A DNA stretch of 64,000 nucleotides from Bacteroides sp. GM023 (GCF_014750685.1 NZ_JAAXGE010000005.1:558001-622000), one strand, 5' to 3'. Shown: positions 16,173-25,939, numbered from the stretch's first letter. Notes: generated by a model not told the origin, from the letters alone. Made by a program: numbers and translations.

Positions 16173-16262
16173 ACGTTATGTATTTAATAATTGAAAATAT
16201 GGGTGCAAATGTCGTCATTTTCTGTGACCCTTGCAAACCTTTCTATGTATTTTTCAGCACAG

Positions 16263-17432
16263 TTATTCAGCACAGTTCTTTCCCATCATTTTGTCGATAA
16301 TCAGCGCAATAGCTCCGTCACCGGTGACATTGCAGGCTGTTCCGAAACTATCCATCGCAATGTAAAGTGCAATCATCAAAGCTTGTGCCGATTCATCGAA
16401 GCCGAGCATGGATTGAAGGATTCCCAAAGCAGCCATGATAGCCCCGCCCGGAACGCCCGGTGCTGCCACCATCGTGATTCCCAGCATAAAGATAAAACCG
16501 GCAAAGAGCGGGAAGTCGAACGGCATTCCCTGCATCATCATCAGCGCCAGTGCGCAGGCTACGATTTTCAGCGTGCTGCCCGATAAATGAATCGTGGCGC
16601 ATAGCGGAATCACGAATCCTGCAATATCTGCCGATACTCCGTTTTTCTTCGTCTGTTCCAACGTCACGGGAATCGTGGCGGCCGATGATTGTGTGCCCAA
16701 TGCCGTGAAATAAGCCGGCATCATCTTACCCAATAATTTAAACGGATTCTTGCGCACAAACAGTGCGGCGATGGAATACTGAAAGACCAACAGGAATATG
16801 TGCAGAAGAAAGATTACTCCGATGATTTTGATAAATACCATCAAGATAGAGTACACTTGTCCCGAATGTGTCATGTTCAGAAAAATACCAAAGATATAAA
16901 GCGGGAGTAAAGGCAGAATCACCGCACTAATCATACGGACGATAATCTCTTGAAAATCACGTGCCACGTTCTTCAAAGCATCGCTGTTCAGCGAAGCCAG
17001 TCCCAACCCCAAAGTAAAAGCAAAAATCAAAGCTGTCATCACATTCATCAACGGAGGAATGGATACGGTGAAGTAGGGGAGAATCCCCTGTGCCTCGCTC
17101 ACTTCTTCGAGAGGGACACCCGGTTCGATGAGCGACGGAAATACCGTGACACCGGTAAAATAGGACAGGAAACCCGAAAACAAAGTGGCAAAATAGGCAA
17201 TCAGAGCAGTGATGAGCAGCATCTTTCCTGCGCCTTTGCCAATATCGGCAATAGCCACGGTGACCAGTCCGAGAATAATCAACGGAATAGAGAAATTAAG
17301 GAACTCACTGAAAATACCGTTGAAAGTGACGAATATTCGTACTAGCGGAGCCGGGAAAAAGGTGCCGATGGCAATACCTAGAATAATAGCGATAACAATA
17401 CGGGCTAATAAACCGATTTTGATTTTCTTCAT
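16263..17432 (-). CDS. Dicarboxylate/amino acid:cation symporter (DAACS family)
   Basis: Start set at the ATG at 17432 (MKKIKIGLLARIVIAI, 389 aa). The in-frame ATG at 17489 lies upstream of a -7 box TATTTTTG at 17455-17462 and adds no membrane segment. The protein is a multi-span GltP/SstT relative: the re-entrant loop serine-rich motif appears as LGTQSSAATIPVT and the substrate-binding segment as FVIPLCATIHLSGSTLK and FGTACNVTGDGAIALII. It imports dicarboxylates or acidic or neutral amino acids with sodium or protons across the inner membrane. The exact substrate is open. Transcribed toward gmd, 90 bp away. Confidence 0.88.
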   Translation of the reverse strand: MKKIKIGLLARIVIAIILGIAIGTFFPAPLVRIFVTFNGIFSEFLNFSIPLIILGLVTVAIADIGKGAGKMLLITALIAYFATLFSGFLSYFTGVTVFPSLIEPGVPLEEVSEAQGILPYFTVSIPPLMNVMTALIFAFTLGLGLASLNSDALKNVARDFQEIIVRMISAVILPLLPLYIFGIFLNMTHSGQVYSILMVFIKIIGVIFLLHIFLLVFQYSIAALFVRKNPFKLLGKMMPAYFTALGTQSSAATIPVTLEQTKKNGVSADIAGFVIPLCATIHLSGSTLKIVACALALMMMQGMPFDFPLFAGFIFMLGITMVAAPGVPGGAIMAALGILQSMLGFDESAQALMIALYIAMDSFGTACNVTGDGAIALIIDKMMGKNCAE

Positions 17433-17541
17433 CCTTGTTTCTATTTGTTGCCCACAAAAATAATATTTTAATCTAAATATTTCGAACAAATGTTCATTTC
17501 AATTGTTACTATGGTAAACATTATTACAAAATATACAAGTT

Positions 17542-19017
17542 ATGGCAAATCAGAATAAAACAGATATCGGACTTATCGGCTTGGCTGTGATGGGCGAGAA
17601 TCTTGCTTTAAACATGGAGAGTAAGGGATGGCATGTATCGGTTTACAACCGCACCGTTCCCGGAGTAGAAGAAGGAGTAGTAGACCGCTTTATGAACGGC
17701 CGTGCAAAAGGTAAAAATATCGAAGGATTCACTGATATAAAAGCTTTTGTGGACTCTATAGCTACCCCGCGAAAAATTATGATGATGGTTCGTGCCGGAA
17801 GTCCGGTAGACGAACTGATGGATCAGCTTTTCCCGTTACTTTCACCCGGAGATATTCTTATCGACGGTGGTAACTCCAATTACGAGGATACCAACCGCCG
17901 TGTCAAACTCGCCGAATCGAAAGGTTTCCTTTTCGTCGGCAGCGGTGTGTCCGGTGGTGAAGAAGGCGCTTTGAACGGTGCTTCCATCATGCCCGGCGGT
18001 TCGGAAAAAGCATGGCCGGAAGTGAAACCGATTCTTCAGAGCATTGCAGCGAAAGCGCCGGATGGTACTCCTTGCTGTCAATGGGTAGGCCCGGCAGGTT
18101 CCGGCCACTTTGTGAAGATGATTCACAACGGTATCGAATATGGCGATATGCAGTTGATTGCCGAAGCCTATTGGGTGATGAAGAAACTGCTCGATTTGAA
18201 CAATGAAGAAATGGCAGATGTTTTTGCCCGCTGGAATGAAGGCAAACTTCGCAGTTACCTTATCGAAATCACTGCCAATATCTTACGTCATAAAGACAAA
18301 GCCGGTGGTTATCTCATTGATAAGATACTGGATGCTGCCGGACAGAAAGGTACAGGCAAATGGTCGGTTATCAATGCCATGGAACTGGGCATGCCGCTAG
18401 GACTGATTGCTACGGCAGTGTTCGAACGCAGTCTCTCCGCACAGAAAGATTTGCGCCGCCTGGCTTCCAAACAATTCCAATGCCAACATACACAACCTAT
18501 ATATAATAAGGTAGAACTTGTAAAGGATATTTTCTCTGCCCTTTATGCTTCCAAACTCGTTTCTTATGCCCAGGGATTCGCCGTGTTGCAACGTGCTTCC
18601 GACGCTTTCGACTGGCATCTCGACCTGGCTTCCATTGCCCGTATGTGGCGTGGCGGATGCATCATACGCAGTATATTCCTGAATGACATTGCGGCTGCCT
18701 TCGAAGCCACCGACAAGCCTAAACACTTGTTGTTGGCTCCTTATTTCAAAGAAGAAATGAAAACGTTGCTCCCCGGTTGGAAGAGCCTTGTAGCCGAAGC
18801 TATGAAAGAAGAACTTCCTGTTCCTGCTTTCTCTTCTGCCTTGAATTATTTCTATTCGCTCACTTCTGCCGATTTGCCCGCCAACCTTGTGCAGGCACAG
18901 CGTGACTACTTCGGCGCGCACACTTTCGAACGTAAGGACGAACTGCGCGGACAGTTCTTCCATGAAAACTGGACAGGACACGGTGGCGATACGAAGTCGG
19001 GCACATACAACGTTTAA
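17542..19017 (+). CDS. gnd: 6-phosphogluconate dehydrogenase, decarboxylating
   Basis: 491 residues. The Rossmann motif is GLIGLAVMGENLALNM (10-25), the substrate loop GSGVSGGEEGA lies near 132-142, and the catalytic lysine is in GSGHFVKMIHNGIEYGDMQ (about 185-203). It oxidises 6-phosphogluconate to ribulose 5-phosphate with release of CO2. It is first of a three-gene operon with zwf and pgl, 55 bp upstream of zwf. The order gnd-zwf-pgl gives the whole oxidative pentose-phosphate branch from one transcript. No clear -7 box could be placed in the short gap to the divergent symporter. Confidence 0.96.
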   Translation: MANQNKTDIGLIGLAVMGENLALNMESKGWHVSVYNRTVPGVEEGVVDRFMNGRAKGKNIEGFTDIKAFVDSIATPRKIMMMVRAGSPVDELMDQLFPLLSPGDILIDGGNSNYEDTNRRVKLAESKGFLFVGSGVSGGEEGALNGASIMPGGSEKAWPEVKPILQSIAAKAPDGTPCCQWVGPAGSGHFVKMIHNGIEYGDMQLIAEAYWVMKKLLDLNNEEMADVFARWNEGKLRSYLIEITANILRHKDKAGGYLIDKILDAAGQKGTGKWSVINAMELGMPLGLIATAVFERSLSAQKDLRRLASKQFQCQHTQPIYNKVELVKDIFSALYASKLVSYAQGFAVLQRASDAFDWHLDLASIARMWRGGCIIRSIFLNDIAAAFEATDKPKHLLLAPYFKEEMKTLLPGWKSLVAEAMKEELPVPAFSSALNYFYSLTSADLPANLVQAQRDYFGAHTFERKDELRGQFFHENWTGHGGDTKSGTYNV

Positions 19018-19072
19018 CAGGATATGGTGAAGTAATAAGATTGTTTTATAAGTAAGAAATAAAAAAACGACA

Positions 19073-20569
19073 ATGGATAAATTTGCAATGATAATTTTCG
19101 GTGCGTCCGGCGACCTTACCAAGCGTAAGTTAATGCCGGCCCTTTACTCTCTCTTCCGTGAAAAACGGTTGACCGGAGATTATAGTATATTGGGTATCGG
19201 ACGTACAATCTACTCTGACGAGGACTACCGTTCCTATATATTAGGTGAACTTCAGACGTTCGTAAAGTCCGAAGAACAGGATGCGGCGCTGATGGATGCC
19301 TTTATTTCCCATTTGTATTACTTGCCGATGGACCCGGCAAAAGAAGAAGGTTACCCGGCACTCCGCCAGCGTTTGGTGAAGTTGACGAACGAGGTAGACC
19401 CTGACAACCTGCTGTTCTACCTGGCCACTCCGCCGTCACTTTACGGCGTAGTCCCCTTGCATCTGAAAGCAGCCGGACTGAATACTCCCCATTCACGTAT
19501 CATCGTAGAGAAGCCCTTCGGTTACGACCTCGAATCGGCACGCGAACTGAATAAAATCTATGCTTCTGTTTTCAACGAACAACAGATTTACCGCATCGAC
19601 CACTTTCTCGGTAAAGAGACTGCCCAAAACGTACTCGCTTTCCGTTTTGCCAACGGTATCTTCGAACCTCTTTGGAACAGGAATTATATCGACTATGTAG
19701 AAATCACAGCAGTTGAAAATCTCGGTATCGAACAACGCGGTGGATTCTACGAAACGGCTGGTGCTCTGCGTGATATGGTGCAGAATCATCTTATCCAGCT
19801 TGTGGCACTCACGGCTATGGAACCGCCTGCTGTCTTCAATGCAGACAACTTCCGTAACGAAGTCGTGAAAGTCTACGAATCTCTGACTCCGTTGAATGAA
19901 GTCGACTTGAACGAACATATCGTTCGCGGACAATATACATCTTCCGGCAATAAGAAAGGGTATCGTGAAGAAAAAGGCGTATCTCCCGATTCGCGCACGG
20001 AAACTTATATTGCCATGAAACTAGGTATCAGCAACTGGCGCTGGAGCGGTGTCCCGTTCTATATCCGCACAGGCAAGCAGATGCCGACAAAGGTGACGGA
20101 AATCGTCGTTCATTTCCGCGAAACACCTCATCAGATGTTTCATTGTGCCAGTGGCAACTGTCCACGGGCGAATAAATTGATTCTTCGTTTGCAGCCAAAC
20201 GAAGGAATAGTGCTCAAGATCGGAATGAAAGTTCCCGGCGCAGGTTTTGAAGTACGCCAGGTGACGATGGATTTCAGTTATGCCCAATTGGGTGGTGTGC
20301 CTAGCGGTGATGCTTATGCACGTCTGATAGACGACTGTATCCAGGGCGATCCGACCTTATTTACTCGAAGCGATGCAGTGGAAGCCTCCTGGAATTTCTT
20401 CGATCCGGTACTCCGTTATTGGAAAGAGAATCCCGACGCACCTCTTTACGGTTATCCCGCAGGCACGTGGGGACCATTGGAAAGTGAAGCTATGATGCAC
20501 GAGCATGGAGCTGACTGGACTAATCCTTGTAAGAATTTGACGAACACAGATCAATATTGTGAATTATGA
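19073..20569 (+). CDS. zwf: Glucose-6-phosphate 1-dehydrogenase
   Basis: 498 residues. The coenzyme motif GASGDLTKRKLMPAL is at 10-24 and the active-site signature RIDHFLGK at about 174-181, with the catalytic histidine two residues further in the family's HFLGK context. It makes 6-phosphogluconolactone and NAD(P)H. Its last four bases ATGA are shared with the start of pgl, indicating translational coupling. Confidence 0.96.
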   Translation: MDKFAMIIFGASGDLTKRKLMPALYSLFREKRLTGDYSILGIGRTIYSDEDYRSYILGELQTFVKSEEQDAALMDAFISHLYYLPMDPAKEEGYPALRQRLVKLTNEVDPDNLLFYLATPPSLYGVVPLHLKAAGLNTPHSRIIVEKPFGYDLESARELNKIYASVFNEQQIYRIDHFLGKETAQNVLAFRFANGIFEPLWNRNYIDYVEITAVENLGIEQRGGFYETAGALRDMVQNHLIQLVALTAMEPPAVFNADNFRNEVVKVYESLTPLNEVDLNEHIVRGQYTSSGNKKGYREEKGVSPDSRTETYIAMKLGISNWRWSGVPFYIRTGKQMPTKVTEIVVHFRETPHQMFHCASGNCPRANKLILRLQPNEGIVLKIGMKVPGAGFEVRQVTMDFSYAQLGGVPSGDAYARLIDDCIQGDPTLFTRSDAVEASWNFFDPVLRYWKENPDAPLYGYPAGTWGPLESEAMMHEHGADWTNPCKNLTNTDQYCEL

Positions 20570-21300
20570 AATTAGAAGTTTTTCCCTCGTCCATAGAGAC
20601 GTCCCGTGAGTTGATACTCCGCTTGGTGGAAATTATGAAAGAAGAACCGAGTAAGGTGTTCAATATTGCGGTGAGCGGTGGAACCACCCCTGCTCTGATG
20701 TTTGATTTATGGGCGAACGAGTATATGGACATCACCCCTTGGAATCGTATGCATATCTATTGGGTGGACGAACGTTGTGTGCCGCCCGATGATTCGGACA
20801 GTAACTATGGGATGATGCGCAATCTTCTTTTAGGATTGACTCCCATTCCATATGAGAATGTCTTTCGTATTCGCGGCGAAGCAAAGCCGGTGAAGGAAGC
20901 TCTTCGTTATTCTGAATTAGTCAGGCAGCAGGTACCGCTCAAACAAGGCTGGCCGGAATTTGATATAATCTTGTTGGGTGCGGGAGATGACGGACATACT
21001 TCCTCTATTTTTCCCGGACAAGAAAGTTTGTTGACCTCCAGTTCTATTTATGTAGTCAGCACCCATCCCCGCAACGGACAGAAGCGTATTGCAATGACAG
21101 GTTACCCCATTCTGAATGCCCGCCATGTCATTTTCCTGATAACGGGGAAAGGTAAAGCGGACGTAGTAGAGGAAATCTGCAATTCGGGAGATACGGGACC
21201 GGCAGCCTACATTGCCCATCATGCACAGAATGTAGAACTGTTTATGGATAAAGGGGCAGCTTTGTATCTTGGCGATCAGAGTAAAAAGGATGTGAACTAA
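20566..21300 (+). CDS. pgl: 6-phosphogluconolactonase
   Basis: 244 residues, DevB/SOL type. SGGTTPALMFDLW (near 33) and WVDERCVPPDDSDSNYG (near 66) are the family's signature motifs, with GAGDDGHTSSIFPG holding the catalytic histidine. It hydrolyses the lactone formed by Zwf. Its start overlaps the zwf stop. The last gene of the gnd-zwf-pgl operon. Confidence 0.95.
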   Translation: MKLEVFPSSIETSRELILRLVEIMKEEPSKVFNIAVSGGTTPALMFDLWANEYMDITPWNRMHIYWVDERCVPPDDSDSNYGMMRNLLLGLTPIPYENVFRIRGEAKPVKEALRYSELVRQQVPLKQGWPEFDIILLGAGDDGHTSSIFPGQESLLTSSSIYVVSTHPRNGQKRIAMTGYPILNARHVIFLITGKGKADVVEEICNSGDTGPAAYIAHHAQNVELFMDKGAALYLGDQSKKDVN

Positions 21301-21345
21301 AATCAAACGATTCGTTAGCGCAGCTAAAAGATAAAACAGAAAGAT

Positions 21346-22296
21346 ATGAATTCTAATCAAAATCCATTTCATGGTAATATCCCGCAGGATGTAGCAGGAA
21401 AACAGGGAGAGAGCGTTATATTTATAGTCTACAAATTGAAGGAGTCTCCCGATATGCCTGACAAGGTGAAAGATGTGTGTGCCAACTTCTCGGCAATGAT
21501 TCGCAGTATGCGCAATCGTTTCCCCGATCTGCAATTCAGTTGCACGATGGGATTTGGCGCCGACGCATGGAGCCGTCTTTTCCCAGAACAAGGCAAGCCG
21601 AAGGAACTGGCTACCTTTCAGGAAATAAAAGGAGAGAAGTACACCGCTGTTTCCACCCCGGGCGACTTGTTATTCCATATTCGTGCCAAGCAGATGGGGC
21701 TATGCTTTGAATTTGCTTCCATTATTGATGAGAAGCTTAAAGGCGTGGTAGAGTCTGTCGATGAAACTCACGGTTTCAGATACATGGACGGCAAAGCAAT
21801 TATCGGTTTCGTGGACGGGACGGAAAATCCTGCCGTAGACGAAAATCCTTATCACTTTGCTGTAATAGGCGAGGAAGATGCCGATTTCGCAGGCGGAAGC
21901 TATGTCTTTGTACAGAAATACATCCATGACATGGTTGCCTGGAACTCATTGCCTGTGGAAGAACAGGAGAAAGTGATTGGCCGTCGTAAGTTCAACGATG
22001 TTGAGCTCTCTGACGAAGAGAAACCGCAGAATGCGCACAATGCCGTTACCAATATTGGTGATGATTTGAAGATTGTGCGTGCCAACATGCCGTTTGCCAA
22101 TACCTCTAAAGGTGAATATGGTACATACTTCATCGGCTATGCAAGTACCTTCAGTACAACTCGCCAAATGCTGGAAAGTATGTTTATCGGCAATCCGGTA
22201 GGCAACACCGACCGTTTGCTGGACTTTAGTACCGCAGTGACGGGAACACTATTCTTCGTTCCTTCCTATGATTTACTGGGAGAACTTGGCGAATAA
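21346..22296 (+). CDS. Dyp-type heme peroxidase
   Basis: 316 residues without signal peptide, so cytosolic. The GxxDG motif is GFVDGTENP (about 155-163) with the distal aspartate. The proximal heme ligand region follows GGSYVFVQKYIHD, and the conserved arginine lies in NMPFANTSKGEYGTYFIGY. The size and motifs are those of the B-type family, which includes the structurally solved B. thetaiotaomicron BtDyP. It reduces hydrogen peroxide using dyes or other reductants; the physiological substrate is unclear. It starts 45 bp after pgl and may be read from the same transcript. No encapsulin gene is nearby. Confidence 0.9.
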   Translation: MNSNQNPFHGNIPQDVAGKQGESVIFIVYKLKESPDMPDKVKDVCANFSAMIRSMRNRFPDLQFSCTMGFGADAWSRLFPEQGKPKELATFQEIKGEKYTAVSTPGDLLFHIRAKQMGLCFEFASIIDEKLKGVVESVDETHGFRYMDGKAIIGFVDGTENPAVDENPYHFAVIGEEDADFAGGSYVFVQKYIHDMVAWNSLPVEEQEKVIGRRKFNDVELSDEEKPQNAHNAVTNIGDDLKIVRANMPFANTSKGEYGTYFIGYASTFSTTRQMLESMFIGNPVGNTDRLLDFSTAVTGTLFFVPSYDLLGELGE

Positions 22297-22324
22297 AATA
22301 AAGAATAAAAAGACTAGAGGAGAG

Positions 22325-22537
22325 TTACACTTTCGTAATCTCCTCTACTATATAGCTCTCTTTCACTTTTCTGCAAGTACATACAAAGTATTCGGGATGT
22401 TGCAAGGCTCCTTGTAAAGTATCCGGAAGAATAATTTCTTTCGTACGCCGGTTTACTGCTACCATTGCATATAAGATTCCTTCACTTTCGCATTTCTCGA
22501 TTAATGCACTTTTCAATTCTTCTACCGCATATTCCAT
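22325..22537 (-). CDS. Small conserved-looking protein of unknown function
   Basis: Taken from the ATG at 22537 (70 aa, MEYAVEELKSALIEKC). The -7 box TAACTTTG at 22559-22566 lies just upstream, so the longer form from 22591 is unlikely. The sequence is soluble, with a helical N-terminus and beta-strand-like ILYAMVAVN and YIVEEITKV ends and a CTC motif. No family recognised. It is convergent with the peroxidase, 28 bp apart, and sits just beyond the terminator of small RNA B. Confidence 0.6.
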   Translation of the reverse strand: MEYAVEELKSALIEKCESEGILYAMVAVNRRTKEIILPDTLQGALQHPEYFVCTCRKVKESYIVEEITKV

Positions 22538-22607
22538 TTGTGTGATATTTTGTCGCTGCAAAGTTATGTAAAATATGTATGTTTTGTGCAATATTATTCT
22601 TTTAATA

Positions 22608-22718
22608 TATAAAAATAGCTCCCTAGTTCGTCCGCCGACGAGGGAGCTATCAACACAAAAACTAAACTAGACTTAACTAAACTATTCTATTCTCGGAATT
22701 TCACAATCCCTTTCTGTT
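22608..22718 (-). ncRNA. Probable small RNA B, ~110 nt, 3' of the LytTR operon
   Basis: A full-consensus minus-strand promoter (22724-22754) is followed by about 70 nt of unstructured A/T/G-rich RNA and then a strong hairpin ATAGCTCCCT (22650-22641) with AGGGAGCTAT (22624-22615), an inner CGTC/GACG stem, and TTTTT. No reading frame of note lies inside. It starts about 80 nt after the response-regulator stop on the same strand. The small gene that follows has its own -7 box, so this is not simply its leader. A leader or attenuator role cannot be ruled out. Confidence 0.72.
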
Positions 22719-22723
22719 CTCTG

Positions 22724-22754
22724 CAAAGGTATAGATAAAACGGTTTCTGACAAA
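22724..22754 (-). promoter_or_regulatory. Promoter of small RNA B
   Basis: On the minus strand: TTTG (22751-22754), 19-bp spacer, TACCTTTG (22724-22731), an exact consensus match. Confidence 0.8.
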
Positions 22755-22799
22755 GTATAATCGACAAAAATCGCATTTTCACCGATAAAATAACCAACA

Positions 22800-23498
22800 T
22801 TAGCTCCGTTCGTCAAGGAAAGTCTGAAAAACTTGCTTGTAACTGTCACTGATGGGAATATATGTTTTGTCAAAAACAATGCGACCGCGGTCGATTACCC
22901 GTATCTTATCTTTTTGGACAATGAAGGAGCGGTGTACACGTATGAAACGGCTGGAAGGTAAAAGCTCTTCCATCGCTTTCATGCTCATGAGTGACAGAAT
23001 GGGCTTGGGAACGTCTTCTGTATAAATTTTGATATAATCCTTCAACCCTTCGATATACATAATTTTCTTCAGGTCTACCTGCACCAGCTTATAGTCGCTT
23101 TTCACAAAGATGCTGTCTATCTCCTCCGGCTTCTGCACCAGTTCGAACCATTGAAGCGCTTTGTTGGCTGCTTGCAGAAAATCGACATATGAGATAGGTT
23201 TCAGCAGATAATCGAGCGCATTGACACGATAACCGTCTATGGCGTATTGACCGAAAGCGGTAGTAAATACGATACGGGTGCGTGAATCCACCATCTTCGA
23301 GAATTCCAGTCCGTTAAGCTCCGGCATCTGAATGTCCAAAAACAGAAGGTCTACCTCTTCATCCGGCAATTCTTTCATTGCCTGAACCGCACTGGAATAC
23401 TTTCCCGCCAGTTGCAGGAACGGAGTCTTGTTCACGTAACTTTCTAACAAGCTAAGAGCTAAAGGCTCATCATCAACAATTGCACATCGTAATACCAT
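22800..23498 (-). CDS. LytTR-family response regulator
   Basis: 232 residues: a receiver domain (1-120) with acidic pocket DDE (9-11) and phospho-acceptor Asp55 in FLDIQMPELNG, then a LytTR DNA-binding domain (about 135-232; FVKSDYKLVQVDLKKIMYIEGLKDYIKIY is the family's entry strand). It follows the histidine kinase by 40 bp and is the last gene of the efflux operon, so it very likely pairs with that kinase and may control the pump or another target. LytTR proteins bind short direct repeats. Confidence 0.92.
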   Translation of the reverse strand: MVLRCAIVDDEPLALSLLESYVNKTPFLQLAGKYSSAVQAMKELPDEEVDLLFLDIQMPELNGLEFSKMVDSRTRIVFTTAFGQYAIDGYRVNALDYLLKPISYVDFLQAANKALQWFELVQKPEEIDSIFVKSDYKLVQVDLKKIMYIEGLKDYIKIYTEDVPKPILSLMSMKAMEELLPSSRFIRVHRSFIVQKDKIRVIDRGRIVFDKTYIPISDSYKQVFQTFLDERS

Positions 23499-23538
23499 AT
23501 TATTCTATATCTAAAGTTTTATACTTAACGTTTTCTAG

Positions 23539-24600
23539 CTACTCTTTGATTTTAATACTCAATCTTGATTCATAGACAGACTCATCCTCTGAACTGCCCT
23601 TCGACCAAGTGTAAGCCCCCGGATAAAGTATTTCCAAACGCCGGCTCACTTGTTCCAATCCGACACCCGAACCACTCTTATCTTCCACTGTCTTGGGATG
23701 ATTACTATTGCGGATTTCACAAACTACTTCCCTGTCATTCTCTGAAATATGAATACTGATAAAACTCGATTCGGTAGGGGAGATGCCATGCTTGAATGCA
23801 TTCTCTATCAACGAGATAAAGATAAGCGGCGCAATAAGCGTCTGACTATCCGGTTGAATGTCGAATTGAGTAGTCATCTGTACATTAGCCGACAGGCGGA
23901 TACGCATCAATTCAATGTAGTTGCGGATAAAATCCACTTCCTTACAAAGAGGCACATACGTCTGCTGATTATCATACAATACATATCGGAGAAGTTTGCT
24001 CAACTCCTGCACGGCTTCCTGCGCCTTGTCCGAATCAAATGCAATCAGAGCATAGATATTATTCAGCGTATTCAGCAAGAAGTGAGGATTCAGTTGGTTC
24101 CGCAGGTTTTTCAGTTCGGCTTCCGCACGATTCCGTTCCGCTTCTTTACGGGCAGCTTCGTTCTGCGTCCATCGGGCACTCATACGAATGGCGGCACTTA
24201 ATCCGATGGTGAAAACAAGGCTCAACATATCCCTGAGGAAGAATAACCATCCCGGCGGCATACCCGGTCTTTTGGGTCTAGGCGCAAAGGATGGGTCGAA
24301 CGTCAGACTTTGCCACAGATGAAGTAAAAGTCCGACAACGCATAGAAAGATAATATTATAGATAACATATCTTTTAGCCTGACTTTGGAAAAGATAGCGG
24401 GGAACCAAAAAGAAATAATTGACGTAGAACACAATCATAAAAGATAGTGGTACGGCAAGATGGCGTATATACGCCATCCAATTGATGTTCCCGTTCCCAC
24501 GTTCAACGAAAAAGAACGGGAAACCGAACATAATCCCCCAGCCGATAATGTGTATCAGTATCTCCAGGGGACGACGTGCGGATGTAAAGGTTTGTTTCAT
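23539..24600 (-). CDS. LytS-type sensor histidine kinase
   Basis: 353 residues. Four membrane helices in the first ~140 residues, a short coiled linker (RKEAERNRAEAELKNLR), then the His_kinase domain with His173 in QLNPHFLLNTLN and an ATPase domain with ENAFKHG and GVGLEQVSRRL. There is no separate periplasmic sensor, so it likely senses a membrane signal. It lies 18 bp after the frameshifted permease and 40 bp before its regulator. Confidence 0.9.
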   Translation of the reverse strand: MKQTFTSARRPLEILIHIIGWGIMFGFPFFFVERGNGNINWMAYIRHLAVPLSFMIVFYVNYFFLVPRYLFQSQAKRYVIYNIIFLCVVGLLLHLWQSLTFDPSFAPRPKRPGMPPGWLFFLRDMLSLVFTIGLSAAIRMSARWTQNEAARKEAERNRAEAELKNLRNQLNPHFLLNTLNNIYALIAFDSDKAQEAVQELSKLLRYVLYDNQQTYVPLCKEVDFIRNYIELMRIRLSANVQMTTQFDIQPDSQTLIAPLIFISLIENAFKHGISPTESSFISIHISENDREVVCEIRNSNHPKTVEDKSGSGVGLEQVSRRLEILYPGAYTWSKGSSEDESVYESRLSIKIKE

Positions 24601-24618
24601 AAAGACAAAGATAGTTTT

Positions 24619-25835
24619 TTATTCGTATCTGATGGCTTCTATCGGGTCTAAATCTGCTGCTTTCTTGGCAGGATACCATCCGAAGAAGACTCCGGTGACG
24701 GTACATACCGCAAAAGAAAGGAACACACTCCACGGCTGGATATAGATAGGCCAATGCGCCACGCTTTTTACAATCCAACTGGCTCCGCAGCCGATTATCA
24801 CTCCGATGATACCGCCCGTGATACTAATCATAATGGCTTCAATAAGGAACTGGCTCAGAATATCGACCCCTCGCGCGCCGACAGACATACGCAGACCGAT
24901 TTCGCGGGTACGTTCCGTTACAGATACATACATGATATTCATAATTCCGATACCACCTACCACCAGCGAGATACCCGCAATGCAAGCAAAGTCGTCATCA
25001 AATCGGTAGTGGAGTTGAGCATCGTACTCAATTCCTGTTGCGTACGGATGGTGAAATCATCATCGTCCGATGCTTTCAGCTTATGGTTACGGCGAAGAAT
25101 CGTACTGATTTCATCCGTAGCATATTCCGTCATATCTTCAGTGAGGGCAGAAGCAAACACACCCTGCAAGTACGTAACGGCAAGCAAACGTTTCATTACG
25201 GTAGTATAAGGAGCAAGCACTACGGCATCCTGGTCTTGTCCCATAGAGTTGTATCCTTTTGCTTTGAGTACACCTACCACCCGGAAGGGTATCTTGCTGA
25301 AACGGATAACCTTGCCTACGGGGTCACTTCCATCCGGGAAAAGATTGTCCACTATCGTCTTTCCTATCACACATACTTTTGCCGAACTCTGTATGTCGGC
25401 TTCCGTAAACATCTCCCCATTCTCAACCGTCAACTGGCGAATATCGAGATATTCCGTTCCCACGCCATTCACAGATGCCGGATAGTTATTGTTACCGGCA
25501 ATAAGCTGTCCCGACGAAGAAACATTGGGACTCACGGCAGACAAGAAACTTGTCTCATCGCGCAAGGCTTCATAATCGGCAAGCTTCAAGGTCTGCATGG
25601 CCGACGGGTCTTGCCGCACACCACCACGCATATCGGCTCCCGGATGAATCATAATCATGTTCGACCCCATCTCGGAAATCTGCTGCTGGATGCTTTTCTT
25701 CGAACCCTGTCCGATGGCGAGCATTGTGATGACGGAAGCAACACCGATAATGATGCCAAGCATGGTGAGAAAAGCACGCAGCTTATTGTTCGCCAACGCC
25801 CGGAGAGCTATCTTGAATAAATTAGTTCCATTCAT
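24619..25835 (-). pseudogene. MacB-like ABC permease, frameshifted
   Basis: The first part (25835-24957, 292 aa) has the first membrane helix, a MacB periplasmic core domain and stops at DLMTTLLALRVSRWW. The second part (24963-24619) resumes in another frame with GGIGIMNIMYVSVTERTREIGLR, the FtsX-type membrane region, to the end. The break lies at a TTGC tandem repeat (bases 24982-24989, two units). Adding one TTGC unit would restore TTLLACIAGISLVVGGIG and give a 406-residue permease of normal size. It could be a real null, a phase-variable state or an assembly error. The neighbouring ATPase, HlyD and TolC genes are intact. Confidence 0.85.
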
Positions 25836-25939
25836 AATAAATAATTTGCTAATTTGTCAATATGCTAATTTGCCGGTTTGCCACCCTATGATTGTGCAAT
25901 CTATGGGGCGCACTGGTACATCGGCATATTGAATGATTA

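Noticed and set aside
21346..22296. Encapsulin-loaded peroxidase system
   Set aside because: The Dyp peroxidase lacks a visible C-terminal targeting tail and no encapsulin shell gene is adjacent.
24957..24990. Programmed ribosomal frameshift in the permease
   Set aside because: No slippery heptamer or stimulatory structure is evident, MacB-like permeases are normally one frame, and a lost 4-bp unit explains the break.
25038..25820. A 260-codon plus-strand open frame
   Set aside because: Antisense to the MacB-like permease; no domain visible.
25848..25872. Two GCTAATTTG words between the ABC ATPase and permease genes
   Set aside because: Step is 16 bp with only two copies in very AT-rich DNA; too weak to count as one of the arrays.
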